Shown piece by piece: positions 50,711 to 59,730 of a stretch of DNA of 64,000 nucleotides; the stretch's first letter is position 1; each line of letters begins with the position of its first letter. This DNA is from an uncultured Collinsella sp. (GTDB taxonomy: Bacteria > Actinomycetota > Coriobacteriia > Coriobacteriales > Coriobacteriaceae), in assembly GCA_958435945.1 (NCBI GenBank), contig CAUBIC010000009.1, positions 39,307 through 103,306 on the forward strand, read 5' to 3'. The notes under the pieces were generated by a model. That model saw only the letters and a program-made list of their open reading frames with translations, made no database searches and was not told the DNA's origin. Position numbers and translations under genes: made by a program.

Positions 50711-51709
50711 CTAGCGTGCCATGGCGTCGCGGCCGGCCTCGACGCGCTTGCGCTGGGCGGCGCGCTCCTCGCCGGTTAGACGCTCAAAGAGATGCCCGAT
50801 AAACGAGGCGAGTACCTGCTGAAACAGCGTTCCGCACATGACGGGAAACACGACTTCGCCCGGAAAGTACTGCGTGGCGATGACGGCGCCCGAAGAGATG
50901 TTACGCATGCCGCAGGTAAAGCACATGGTAGTCGTCTCGCTATATGGCAGATGCAGCGCACGGGCGATCAGAAAACCGACGATAAAGCCGCTGATGGCGA
51001 AGGTCAAAATAAAGAGGGCGACTTCCAGGCGCATCGCGTTCATGTGCAGCACGTACTCACTCATGGCGGTGGAGTTGGAGGCGATAACGCCCATCATCAT
51101 GAACTTGCAGGCGGGCGAGAGCGCGGGGGAGAGCTTCTCGTGTCCCCATCCACGTGTGAGCTCGTTGATCACGATGCCGAGCACGGCGGGGATGGCGATC
51201 ATAAAGGCCATGTCTTGCATCATGCTTGGCACATCGATCGAGACAGTGGCACCCAGCAAGAGCTTAAGCGTGAGCGGAATCGTCACAGGGGAGATAACCG
51301 AGGACGTCAGGATGATGGTAAGCGCGAGCGGGCCGTTGCCGCCGAACATGCTAATCCACATAAAGGCAGTGACCGCCACGGGTACGCTGTACTCGAGCAC
51401 GATGCCGCAGACAAGGTTGGGATTGGAGCCAAAGAACAGCGATCCCATGGCATAGGCTGCTATGGGAATAAGCACCGCCGAGACGAGCAGCGCCAAAATC
51501 AGGTGCAGGGGACGGCGGAACACCTCAGCGACCTGGTGGAAGGTGTTGCTGAGCGCACCTTGGAACGTCATAAAGGCGAAGAGGGCGGGAACGATGGGCT
51601 TAAGTACTCCGATCTGCTGGGGAAAGAGCACGCCGAGCGTTACGCAAATCGGAACGATGACCTGCATATGCCCCGCGAGGAACTTTCCCAGTCCAACCCA
51701 TTGCTTCAT
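50711..51709 (-). CDS. Bile acid:Na+ symporter (BASS) family transporter
   Basis: 332 residues, about ten hydrophobic helices. LEYSVPVAVTAFMWISMFGG and CFTCGMRNISSGAVIATQYFPGEVVFPVMCG contain the conserved polar helix-crossing residues of the SBF/BASS family. Such proteins move bile acids, pantoate, pyruvate or other organic anions with sodium; the substrate is unknown. ATG at 51709, with CACGGGGC upstream; a longer frame to 51769 is less likely. Converges on the CutC-DUF4931 genes and is divergent from recJ. Confidence 0.85.
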   Translation of the reverse strand: MKQWVGLGKFLAGHMQVIVPICVTLGVLFPQQIGVLKPIVPALFAFMTFQGALSNTFHQVAEVFRRPLHLILALLVSAVLIPIAAYAMGSLFFGSNPNLVCGIVLEYSVPVAVTAFMWISMFGGNGPLALTIILTSSVISPVTIPLTLKLLLGATVSIDVPSMMQDMAFMIAIPAVLGIVINELTRGWGHEKLSPALSPACKFMMMGVIASNSTAMSEYVLHMNAMRLEVALFILTFAISGFIVGFLIARALHLPYSETTTMCFTCGMRNISSGAVIATQYFPGEVVFPVMCGTLFQQVLASFIGHLFERLTGEERAAQRKRVEAGRDAMAR

Positions 51710-51869
51710 ATGCCCCGTGACTCCCTTTATCCGCGAACTCGTTTGAATGGATATGCTAGACGCTCGCATGCGTCCGTGCGTCAGAAACGCTCGATTATTT
51801 CGAGGCTATTACCGGCCTCGTTTACCGAAACCAGGGCGTGCCGCGAGGCTCTGCGTCCGTGCCGCACGG

Positions 51870-51875
51870 TATAAT
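51870..51875 (+). promoter_or_regulatory. Candidate -10 box upstream of recJ
   Basis: A perfect TATAAT at 51870-51875, 57 nt before the first possible start of the leader ORF. No good -35 is visible at the usual spacing, so this may be an activated promoter or chance. Confidence 0.45.
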
Positions 51876-51931
51876 AAATCCGTTCAACAGATCTGCCTGC
51901 CGAAGCGGGCATACACAGAGGACTCATCGCT

Positions 51932-51997
51932 ATGAACCGTGAGAGGTATCGCGGCGACCTGCCCCTATCGGGGGTGGGCGCCTATGTCATCGCTTAA
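51932..51997 (+). CDS. Possible 21-residue leader peptide overlapping recJ
   Basis: ATG at 51932 with AGAGGA 9 nt upstream opens a frame encoding MNRERYRGDLPLSGVGAYVI plus Ala, ending at TAA 51995-51997, which overlaps the recJ start at 51984 by 14 nt. It would allow translational coupling to recJ. I recognise no family. It may be a chance ORF created by the recJ leader. Confidence 0.3.
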   Translation: MNRERYRGDLPLSGVGAYVIA

Positions 51998-54900
51998 GAC
52001 GACGCATCGCTGGGCGGTCGCTCAGCAAAATCCCGAGCTCGAAAAGGAGCTTTCGGCTGGTCTGGGCATACCCGGGCTGGTGGCGCGCATTATGGTTGCG
52101 CACGGCATTACATCCATCGAGGAAGGCCAGCTGTTTTTGACGCCTTCGCTCGATCGCGACTGGGCGGACCCGCTTGTTATTCCGGGCATGGCGGTCGTCG
52201 CCGACCGCGTTGAGCGTGCTATTCGCAACCACGAGCGTATCGCCGTCTTTGGCGATTTTGACGTCGACGGCATTACGTCGACTTGTCTGTTGACCGAGGC
52301 GCTACGTTCGTTTGGCGCCAACGTCACGCCGTTTATTCCGCACCGCTTTGACGAGGGCTACGGCCTGTCGCGTGCGGCGCTCGACCGCGTCAACGAGCTT
52401 GCTCAACCCAACCTGATTGTGACCGTCGATAACGGTATTGCTGCCAAGGAAGAGGTCTCCTACCTGGAGAGCCTGGGGATTGATTTGGTGGTCACGGACC
52501 ATCACGAGCCGTCCGACCAGGTGCCGCAGGGCGTGCCCCTGACCGACCCCAAGCTCGAGGACGAGGGCCCCTCGCGCGAGCTTGCCGGTGCCGGTGTGGC
52601 GCTTAAGCTGGTACAGGTCCTGGGCGAGCGTTTGGGCAAGCCGTCGTATTGGCGTTCGCTGATAGAGGTCGCGGCGCTGGGCACCGTGTCCGACATGATG
52701 CCGCTCACGCCCGAGAATCGCGCACTGGTCGCCGAGGGCATCCAGCAGATGCGCGTGACGGCCCGCCCCGGTTATATCGCGCTTGCCGCACTTGCCAAGG
52801 CCGACCTTTCTACCATTACGGCCGACGGCCTGTCGTTTTCGCTCATCCCTCGTCTGAATGCTGCCGGCCGCATGGCTGATCCCAAGCTGGCGCTCGACCT
52901 GCTGCTTGCCCGCGACCCCATCGAAGCGAGCGCGCTTGCCGCCGAGCTCGAGGAAATCAATCGCCAACGCCGCGAGATCGAGGCCGAGCTTACGCGCGAT
53001 GCCATGGCGAAGGTCGAGGAGACTTATGACGGCGGGCGCGCGATTGTCGTGGGCGGCGAAGGTTGGCACGAGGGCGTCAAGGGCATCGTGGCGAGCCGCC
53101 TGACCAACCGTTATCACGTGCCGGCGCTGCTGTTCTCGATCGAGGACGGTATCGCTCGCGGTTCGGGTCGCTCGGTGGGCAAAGTCAACCTGTTCGACGC
53201 CGTAGAACGCTGCTCCGACCTGCTGATTCGTCGCGGCGGGCATGCCGGTGCGGTGGGCGTGACCATCGAGGCATCCAAGCTCGATGAGTTCCGCCGTCGC
53301 CTTTCGGCCGTGCTATCGGAGCTTCCTGCCGATGACTTTGAGGACACTGACGAGGTTGCCGCCACCGTTGACCTCTCCGAGCTGAATATCGAGACCATCG
53401 AGCAGATTTCCCGTCTTGAGCCGTTTGGCCAGGGCAATAAGGTGCCGCTTCTGGCCGCCGAGGGCGTGACGATGTGCGATCGCGCCGTGGTGGGCAAAAC
53501 CGGCGAGCACATGCGCTTTGTGGCGACCGATGGCGCCGCGAGCGTGCCGGCCATCATGTTCCGCGTGCCGCAGATCGATAAACTCATCAATTGCGACAGT
53601 GCCGTCGACTTGGTGTTCGAGGCCGTGGCCGAACATTGGCAGGGACGTGTGAAGCCCAAGCTCATGATTAAAGATGTCTTGGTGCGCGATACCGCGGCGC
53701 CCAATATCGACGATCCGGCATGTGAGCTTCGCCGCGGCGTGCAACCAGCGGATTCTGGCCTGCGCCTGGAGTCGCGTAAACGTGAGACGCTCGCCCAGCT
53801 TTCTTATACCGAGCTCACGCGCTCGCTTATCCATAGCTTTATCGGCTCGAACCAGCCGCATCGCGCGCAGGTCGAGGCACTCGACGCGCTCGCCGACCAC
53901 CAGAGCGTCTTGGCCGTTATGGGGACGGGGCGCGGCAAGTCGCTCATCTTCCATGTGCACGCCGCGCGCGAGGCGGTCCTTCGTGGGCGGGCGAGCATCT
54001 TTGTCTATCCGCTGCGCGCGCTCGTTGCCGACCAGGCTTATCACCTCTCGTCGACGATGGCTGCGCTCGGCATTGGCGTGGGCGTGTTGACCGGCGAGAC
54101 CGTGGAGGCAGCGCGCGATGACGTGTTTGCCGGCCTGGCTTCGGGTCGCACCGGCATCGTTCTCACGACGCCGGAGTTCCTGTCTATCCATCGCGATCGC
54201 TTTGCACGTTCTGGACGTATTGGCTTTGTCGTTATCGATGAGGCACACCATGCCGGTCTTGCCAAAGGCGGCGACCGGAGCGCCTACCTCGACATGCCCG
54301 ATATTCTCAAAGCCCTGGGCGACCCCGTTGTCATGGCGGCAACGGCTACCGCGACGGCCCCGGTCGTGGCGGAGCTTGCTCGTGTATTGCCGATTACCAG
54401 GACGGTGGTCGACGAGACCGTTCGCGAGAACCTGCAACTCGAGGACGACCGTGACCTTGCGAGCCGCGAAAATCGCCTGGTGTCAATCGTGGCGACGGGG
54501 GAGAAGACCGTCATCTACGTCAACTCGCGCGACCAGTCCGTGGCGCTTGCCAAGACGTTGCGCAAACGCGTGCCCGACTGCGCGACCCATATTGCGTTCT
54601 ATAACGCCGGGCTTGCGCGCTCCGATCGCCGCCGTGTCGAGGAAGCGTTTCGCGACGGAAGCCTCAGTTGCATCGTTTCGACCTCTGCCTTCGGTGAGGG
54701 CGTCAACCTGCCCGATATCCGTCATGTCGTGCTCTACCACATGCCGTTTGGTGCGATTGAGTTTAACCAGATGAGTGGCCGTGCCGGCCGCGATGGACAG
54801 CCCGCTGTGATTCACCTGCTCTATTCGTCGCGTGACGCTCGTATTAATGAGCGCCTGCTCGATTGTTACGCGCCCGAGCGCGATGAGCTTGTCACTCTCT

Positions 54901-55271
54901 ATCGAGCGCTGCAGACCATGTGGCGCTCCAACCGTGGCAAGACGGGGGACGATTCATTCTGCGCGAGCGATATCGACATTGCGCAGATGTGTCTTGCCAT
55001 CGATGCCCGCACGCCGGTCGACGAGCGCTCGGTGGAAAGCGGCCTGGGAATCTTCGAAGAACTCGGTTTCTGCCGCGTTTCGGGGTTTGACGATACGCGT
55101 CGCATCGCGATGGCGGAAAACCCCGGTCGCGTGCAATTAAGCAGGTCAATTCGCTATTTGGAGGGCTTGCGCTCGCGCATGGAGTTCACGGCTTTTCGGA
55201 GCTGGGCACTCGATTCGTGCGCTTCTGATATGCTAGCCAAAGTTAACCGCCCGATCGTACCGCGGGCCTAG
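51984..55271 (+). CDS. recJ: RecJ exonuclease fused to a RecQ-like DEAH helicase
   Basis: 1,095 residues, about twice normal RecJ. Residues 1-570 are RecJ: GDFDVDGITST (about 90-99), VTDHHEPSD (about 170), GTVSDMMPL, GRMADP, the DHHA1 RRGGHAGAVG (about 417-426) and an OB-like segment. Residues about 620-1,095 are a superfamily 2 helicase: VMGTGRGKSLIF (Walker A, about 645), VIDEAHHAG (about 750), AATATAT, VIYVNSRDQ, TSAFGEGVNLP and QMSGRAGRDGQP (about 930), resembling RecQ motif VI. RecJ digests single strands 5'-3' and normally works with RecQ in recombination repair; here both are in one chain. GGGGTGGG lies 6 nt upstream of the ATG. Confidence 0.9.
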   Translation: MSSLKTTHRWAVAQQNPELEKELSAGLGIPGLVARIMVAHGITSIEEGQLFLTPSLDRDWADPLVIPGMAVVADRVERAIRNHERIAVFGDFDVDGITSTCLLTEALRSFGANVTPFIPHRFDEGYGLSRAALDRVNELAQPNLIVTVDNGIAAKEEVSYLESLGIDLVVTDHHEPSDQVPQGVPLTDPKLEDEGPSRELAGAGVALKLVQVLGERLGKPSYWRSLIEVAALGTVSDMMPLTPENRALVAEGIQQMRVTARPGYIALAALAKADLSTITADGLSFSLIPRLNAAGRMADPKLALDLLLARDPIEASALAAELEEINRQRREIEAELTRDAMAKVEETYDGGRAIVVGGEGWHEGVKGIVASRLTNRYHVPALLFSIEDGIARGSGRSVGKVNLFDAVERCSDLLIRRGGHAGAVGVTIEASKLDEFRRRLSAVLSELPADDFEDTDEVAATVDLSELNIETIEQISRLEPFGQGNKVPLLAAEGVTMCDRAVVGKTGEHMRFVATDGAASVPAIMFRVPQIDKLINCDSAVDLVFEAVAEHWQGRVKPKLMIKDVLVRDTAAPNIDDPACELRRGVQPADSGLRLESRKRETLAQLSYTELTRSLIHSFIGSNQPHRAQVEALDALADHQSVLAVMGTGRGKSLIFHVHAAREAVLRGRASIFVYPLRALVADQAYHLSSTMAALGIGVGVLTGETVEAARDDVFAGLASGRTGIVLTTPEFLSIHRDRFARSGRIGFVVIDEAHHAGLAKGGDRSAYLDMPDILKALGDPVVMAATATATAPVVAELARVLPITRTVVDETVRENLQLEDDRDLASRENRLVSIVATGEKTVIYVNSRDQSVALAKTLRKRVPDCATHIAFYNAGLARSDRRRVEEAFRDGSLSCIVSTSAFGEGVNLPDIRHVVLYHMPFGAIEFNQMSGRAGRDGQPAVIHLLYSSRDARINERLLDCYAPERDELVTLYRALQTMWRSNRGKTGDDSFCASDIDIAQMCLAIDARTPVDERSVESGLGIFEELGFCRVSGFDDTRRIAMAENPGRVQLSRSIRYLEGLRSRMEFTAFRSWALDSCASDMLAKVNRPIVPRA

Positions 55272-55286
55272 GGGAAGGGGACCTCG

Positions 55287-57647
55287 ATGGACGCCGCAGC
55301 CCGTACCGCCCATGATTCCACCCTCCAGCCGTTTTCGGAGATGGAGCACTATAAACATGCCGATGAGCTGCCGCCCGAGATTATGGCGGACAGCTACGAC
55401 AAGCTGGAGCGTCTGTGCCTCAAATATATGAACGAGGACGACTTCTCCAATGTGGAGCAGGCCTACTGCTTTGCTGCCGAGAAGCACTGCAACCAAAAGC
55501 GGCGCTCGGGTGAGATGTACATTAACCATCCCGTCGAGGTAGCTATCATTCTGGCTGACCTCAAGATGGACTGCGATGTGGTGTGCGCCGCGTTGCTGCA
55601 CGATACCGTCGAGGACACCGAGACCTCGCTTGCCGATGTTTCGGGTCTGTTTGGCGAAACCGTGGCAGGGCTCGTCGACGGCGTGACCAAGCTCACCAAC
55701 ATTGAAGTCGACAGCATGGACGAGAAGCAGGCGCTTACGCTGCGCAAGATGTTCCTCGCCATGTCCAAGGACATCCGCGTCATCATCGTCAAGCTCGCCG
55801 ACCGCCTGCATAACATGCGCACGCTTGCCGCTCTGCGCGAGGACCGCCGCCTGTTTAAGGCACGCGAGACCATGGACGTGTACGCGCCTTTGGCCGACCG
55901 CCTGGGCATGAGTTCAATCAAGTGGGAGCTCGAGGACCTGTCCTTTTTCTACTTGGAGCCCGATGCCTACCAGCGCATCGCGCGCATGGTATCCGAGTCG
56001 CGCGAGGTTCGCGAGCGTTATCTGGCCGAGACCATCAAGACGCTCACCGATGAGCTCAATCGCATTGGTCTTGAGGGCTTTCAGATCAACGGTCGTTCCA
56101 AGCACTATTGGTCCATCTATCAAAAGATGAAGCGCAAGGGCAAGGAGTTCTCCGAGATTTACGACCTGGTGGCGCTGCGCGTCATCACTCATTCGGTGCG
56201 CGATTGCTATTCCACGCTTGGTGCCGTGCATACCCTGTGGCATCCCATGCCCGGTCGTTTTAAAGACTATATCGCCATGCCCAAGGTCAATAACTACCAA
56301 TCGCTTCACACGACGGTTATCGGCCCCACGGCCCGTCCGCTCGAGATTCAGATTCGAACCTACGAAATGCACGAGCAGGCCGAGTATGGCATCGCTGCCC
56401 ACTGGCTGTATAAGAAGTCGGGCGGATCGTCTGCCTCCAAGACTAACGATGCGCAGCGTCTGGACGACCAGATCAACTGGCTCAAGCACTCACTCGACTG
56501 GGCGGCGTCTGACGAGATCACCGATGCCAAGGAATACCTGCATTCGCTGAAGGTCGACTTGTTCGACCAGGAAATTTTTGTCTTTACGCCCAAGGGCGAG
56601 GTCATGGCGCTTCGTGCCGGCTCTACACCGCTCGACTTTGCCTACGCCGTTCATACCGAGGTCGGTAACCACTGTGTCGGCGCCAAAATCAACGGTGCGG
56701 TGGCGCCGCTCACGCACGAGATCAAGACGGGTGACCGTGTCGAGATTCTGACTAACAAGAGCTCTAAGCCGTCGCGCGATTGGCTCAAGATCGTCAAGAC
56801 ACCTTCGGCCAAGTCAAAGATTCGCCGTTATTTCACCGCCGCGACCAAGGATGACGACGCTGCCGCCGGCCGCGATATACTGGCCAAGGACCTGCGTAAG
56901 CGCGGGTATGGCATCTCTACGCCACGATCCACGCGTGCGCTCAACGCCGTGGCGGAGCAGTTTAACTTCAAGCAGCTCGAGGACCTTTTTGCAGCCGTTG
57001 GCGCGGGCAAGGTCGCCCCGCGCGCTGTGGGCAATAAGGTCGAGCAAATCTTGGACCCCAAGCCCGAGGAACAGCTCACCAAGGCCGAGGCTATCGCCGA
57101 GGTCGTAAAGCAGCCCGCTCGCGGCTCCAACCGCAAGCCGCAAAAGCGCGGTAAGAGCGCCAGTAACGGCATTATCGTCAAGGGCGAGAGCAACAGCGGC
57201 CTGCTGGTCCGTCTGGCTCATTGCTGCAACCCCGTGACGGGCGACGACATCGTCGGCTTCATCACGCGCGGTCGTGGCGTTTCGGTGCATCGCGCCAACT
57301 GCCCCAACGTCAAGGGCCTTATGGAACATCCCGAGCGCATGATTGACGTAGAGTGGGATGGTGCTGCCGATACGCTTTTCCAGGTCGAGATTGTGGTCGA
57401 GTGCCTGGACCGCATGGGCCTGCTCAAGGACGTCACCATCGCCATTGGCGATGCAGGCGGCAATATTCTTTCCGCCGCCACGTCGACCAACCGCGAGGGT
57501 ATTGCAACCTTGCGCTTTATGGTCGAGATCTCGGACGCGAGTGGTCTGGATCCGCTGCTGGCCTCTATCAGCAGCGTCGACTCGGTCTACGACGCGCGCC
57601 GCCTGATGCCCGGCGAGGGTGGAGCCCAGCTTAAGCGCCGCGTTTAG
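55287..57647 (+). CDS. rel: Bifunctional (p)ppGpp synthetase/hydrolase
   Basis: 786 residues, full Rel/SpoT layout. HD hydrolase domain: EKHCNQKRRSG, NHPVEVA and LLHDTVEDTETSL (HDxxED intact). Synthetase: GRFKDYIAMPKVNNYQSLHTTVIG and LEIQIRT. TGS domain: IFVFTPKGEVMALRAGSTPLDFAYAVHTEVG (in parts). Zinc-finger/CC region with HCCNPVTGDDIVGFITRGRGVSVHR, and a C-terminal ACT domain. It makes and degrades the alarmone during starvation. The ATG, with GGGGAA upstream, is 15 nt after the recJ stop, so the two are co-transcribed. A 12-bp hairpin separates it from the next gene. Confidence 0.96.
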   Translation: MDAAARTAHDSTLQPFSEMEHYKHADELPPEIMADSYDKLERLCLKYMNEDDFSNVEQAYCFAAEKHCNQKRRSGEMYINHPVEVAIILADLKMDCDVVCAALLHDTVEDTETSLADVSGLFGETVAGLVDGVTKLTNIEVDSMDEKQALTLRKMFLAMSKDIRVIIVKLADRLHNMRTLAALREDRRLFKARETMDVYAPLADRLGMSSIKWELEDLSFFYLEPDAYQRIARMVSESREVRERYLAETIKTLTDELNRIGLEGFQINGRSKHYWSIYQKMKRKGKEFSEIYDLVALRVITHSVRDCYSTLGAVHTLWHPMPGRFKDYIAMPKVNNYQSLHTTVIGPTARPLEIQIRTYEMHEQAEYGIAAHWLYKKSGGSSASKTNDAQRLDDQINWLKHSLDWAASDEITDAKEYLHSLKVDLFDQEIFVFTPKGEVMALRAGSTPLDFAYAVHTEVGNHCVGAKINGAVAPLTHEIKTGDRVEILTNKSSKPSRDWLKIVKTPSAKSKIRRYFTAATKDDDAAAGRDILAKDLRKRGYGISTPRSTRALNAVAEQFNFKQLEDLFAAVGAGKVAPRAVGNKVEQILDPKPEEQLTKAEAIAEVVKQPARGSNRKPQKRGKSASNGIIVKGESNSGLLVRLAHCCNPVTGDDIVGFITRGRGVSVHRANCPNVKGLMEHPERMIDVEWDGAADTLFQVEIVVECLDRMGLLKDVTIAIGDAGGNILSAATSTNREGIATLRFMVEISDASGLDPLLASISSVDSVYDARRLMPGEGGAQLKRRV

Positions 57648-57683
57648 TCGCGACGAACGTGTCACATTATCGATATTCGCTAC

Positions 57684-57711
57684 ACTCGAGGCATCGTTTG
57701 ATGCCTCGAGT
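57684..57711 (+). terminator. Hairpin between rel and the MBL hydrolase gene
   Basis: ACTCGAGGCATC and its exact complement with a 4-nt GTTT loop, followed by TCTATAG. It lies 36 nt after rel and 20 nt before the next ATG. Probably a partial terminator. Confidence 0.65.
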
Positions 57712-57731
57712 TCTATAGAGAGGAGAGGGAC

Positions 57732-58415
57732 ATGAGTGCTGTGTCCTTGGATTTAACTCCCAAGGGATCGGTCGAGATTGAGACGCTCGTAAACGGTCCC
57801 ATTCAGACCAATAGCTATGCTGTTATTTCAGACAATGAGTGCGTGATTATCGACCCCGCATGGGAAGGCGAGCGTTTGGTGGAGCATATTCGAGCCGAAC
57901 ATGCCGGTGTACGCGTGCTTGGCGCCGTATGCACTCATGGCCATGCCGATCATGTTGGTGGTGTTGCCGGCGTGCGAACCACCGTTGGCGAGGGCTGCCA
58001 GTATGAGCTGTGTGCCAAGGATGTGGCGGTGCCGCATGCGAACATCGAGGAACAGCGAGCTATGTGGGGCATTGAGACGCCTGACCCCGGGGAGCCGACG
58101 CGCCTGCTCGCCGAAGGCGATGCTATCGAGGTGGGCGATATCTGCCTGCAGGTGATCGAGACGCCAGGGCATACGCCGGGCGGGATCGTCTTGTTTGCTG
58201 CCACCGAGCAGGGGAACATTGCCTTTGTGGGCGACACACTATTCCCGGGCAGCCACGGCCGCACCGATCTTTCTGGAGGAGACGAGGCGGCGATTCTGCG
58301 CTCGCTCTCCAAGCTCGCCCGGCTTCTCCCGCCCGATACCGTTTGCCTAACCGGCCATGGCGATTCGACCACCATGGCACGCGAGCTCATGCAGAACCCT
58401 TTCATGCAGGTGTAG
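57732..58415 (+). CDS. MBL-fold metallohydrolase (glyoxalase II-like)
   Basis: 227 residues. THGHADHVGG is the HxHxDH metal motif; HTPGG, VGDTLFPGSHGRTDLSGGDEA and LTGHGDSTTM complete the site. Similar to YcbL/GloB-like hydrolases that often follow rel in Gram-positive bacteria. Substrate unknown; probably a thioester such as hydroxyacylglutathione analogue. ATG with AGAGGAGAGG 5 nt upstream. Confidence 0.9.
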   Translation: MSAVSLDLTPKGSVEIETLVNGPIQTNSYAVISDNECVIIDPAWEGERLVEHIRAEHAGVRVLGAVCTHGHADHVGGVAGVRTTVGEGCQYELCAKDVAVPHANIEEQRAMWGIETPDPGEPTRLLAEGDAIEVGDICLQVIETPGHTPGGIVLFAATEQGNIAFVGDTLFPGSHGRTDLSGGDEAAILRSLSKLARLLPPDTVCLTGHGDSTTMARELMQNPFMQV

Positions 58416-58564
58416 CTTTATAGTCAGCTCCTGAAGCACGAGAAGCGTCCAAACGTCAAGCTATTTTTCCCCAACGGGTCGATTCCGTAGGGCAAACGGT
58501 CAAAAAAAGTCTGTTTGGACGATATTCGTGAACAAACGAACGTTTATGCTCGGGTACGCCGTGG

Positions 58565-58570
58565 TAAAAT
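58565..58570 (+). promoter_or_regulatory. Candidate extended -10 promoter for fba
   Basis: TGGTAAAAT (58562-58570) fits an extended -10 (TGnTAAAAT). The -35 region near 58542 (GTTTAT) is weak. The distance to the fba ATG is 40 nt, which suits a highly expressed glycolytic gene. A GTCCAAAC...GTTTGGAC inverted repeat lies just upstream (58447-58454 and 58513-58520, approximate). Confidence 0.5.
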
Positions 58571-58610
58571 CTCAGGCGTTATCGGAGCAACCTTACAGGA
58601 GGTTTCTTTT

Positions 58611-59477
58611 ATGCTCGTCAACGCAGCAGACATGCTCAAGAAGGCCGAGGCCGGCAAGTACGCTCTCGGTGCCTTCAACACCAACAACCTCGAGTGGACC
58701 CTGGCTATTCTCCAGGCCGCCGAGGAGGCCAAGTCTCCGCTGATCCTTCAGTGCACCGCTGGTGCCGCTAAGTGGATGGGCGGTTTCAAGGTCTGCGCCG
58801 ACATGGTCAAGGCTGCCGTCGAGGCCACGGGCGTTACCGTTCCCGTCGCCCTTCACCTCGATCACGGTTCTTACGAGGACTGCTTCAAGTGCATCGAGGC
58901 CGGCTTCACGTCCATCATGTATGACGGCTCTCACGAGGAGACCTTCCAGCTTAACCTCGACCGCACCAAGGAGCTCGTTGAGCTTGCCCACTCCAAGGGC
59001 ATGTCCATCGAGGCCGAGGTCGGCGGCATCGGCGGCACCGAGGACGGCGTGACCTCCAACGGCGAGCTCGCTGACCCTGCTGAGTGCAAGCAGATTGCTG
59101 ACCTGGGCGTCGACTTCCTCGCCTGCGGCATCGGCAACATCCACGGCGTGTATCCCGCCGACTGGGCTGGCCTTTCCTTCGAGCGTCTGGGCGAGATCAA
59201 GGCTCAGACCGGCGACCTGCCCCTCGTTCTGCACGGTGGTACCGGCATCCCCGAGGATCAGATCAAGAAGGCCATCTCCCTGGGCATCTCCAAGATCAAC
59301 GTCAACACCGACCTGCAGCTCGTCTTCGCCAAGGGCGTCCGCGAGTACATCGAGGCTGGCAAGGATCAGCAGGGCAAGGGCTTTGATCCCCGCAAGCTCC
59401 TCAAGCCTGGTCGCGACAACATCGTTGCCCGCACCAAGGAGCTCATGGAGGAGTTTGGCTCCGTCAACAAGGCGTAA
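58611..59477 (+). CDS. fba: Fructose-bisphosphate aldolase, class II
   Basis: 288 residues. Zn-dependent cleavage of fructose-1,6-bisphosphate in glycolysis. ALGAFNTNNLEWTLAIL, VALHLDHGSYEDC (metal His), GMSIEAEVGGIGGTEDG, GIGNIHGVYP, VLHGGTGIP and KINVNTDLQLVF are all present. Highly biased codon use typical of strongly expressed genes. ATG has AGGAGGT 8 nt upstream. A multi-tier hairpin follows. Confidence 0.96.
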   Translation: MLVNAADMLKKAEAGKYALGAFNTNNLEWTLAILQAAEEAKSPLILQCTAGAAKWMGGFKVCADMVKAAVEATGVTVPVALHLDHGSYEDCFKCIEAGFTSIMYDGSHEETFQLNLDRTKELVELAHSKGMSIEAEVGGIGGTEDGVTSNGELADPAECKQIADLGVDFLACGIGNIHGVYPADWAGLSFERLGEIKAQTGDLPLVLHGGTGIPEDQIKKAISLGISKINVNTDLQLVFAKGVREYIEAGKDQQGKGFDPRKLLKPGRDNIVARTKELMEEFGSVNKA

Positions 59478-59497
59478 GCGTCGCTAAACTTCCCGCC

Positions 59498-59589
59498 GGA
59501 AGCCCCGTCCCCCTACACTGTTTCCTTTGCGCTCACCTGGCTTCGCCAGAAGTCGCGCCAAGGAAACAGTTCCGGGAGACGGGGCTTCC
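59498..59589. terminator. Three-tier hairpin after fba
   Basis: Outer arms GGAAGCCCCGTC (59498-59509) / 59578-59589. Inner arms ACTGTTTCCTT (59517-59527) / AAGGAAACAGT (59560-59570). Innermost CTGG-CTTCG-CCAG. It is followed by TTCGTTT. Size and nesting exceed a simple terminator; it may be a palindromic element acting as one. Confidence 0.6.
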
Positions 59590-59690
59590 TTCGTTTAACG
59601 CCGCAGGGTTACTGGGCTGAATTCATTTTTAATAGGTACCGTTTATCGGTGTTGAGGGTTCCTTTATTGGGGCTTTCTTTTTTATCTCGC

Positions 59691-59696
59691 TACAAT
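59691..59696 (+). promoter_or_regulatory. Candidate promoter -10 for the transglutaminase gene
   Basis: TACAAT at 59691-59696 with TTGGGG at 59667-59672, spacer 18 nt. It is 35 nt upstream of the ATG at 59731, in a locally AT-rich stretch. Confidence 0.5.
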
Positions 59697-59730
59697 GGGC
59701 TTCAAGAGTTCTAATGACTTGGAGTTTGGT

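Noticed and set aside
51984..55271. RecJ-helicase junction as a sequencing or frameshift error joining two genes
   Set aside because: Both halves are in one frame with a conserved-looking linker and no internal stop or ribosome-binding site near the junction (about residues 570-620).
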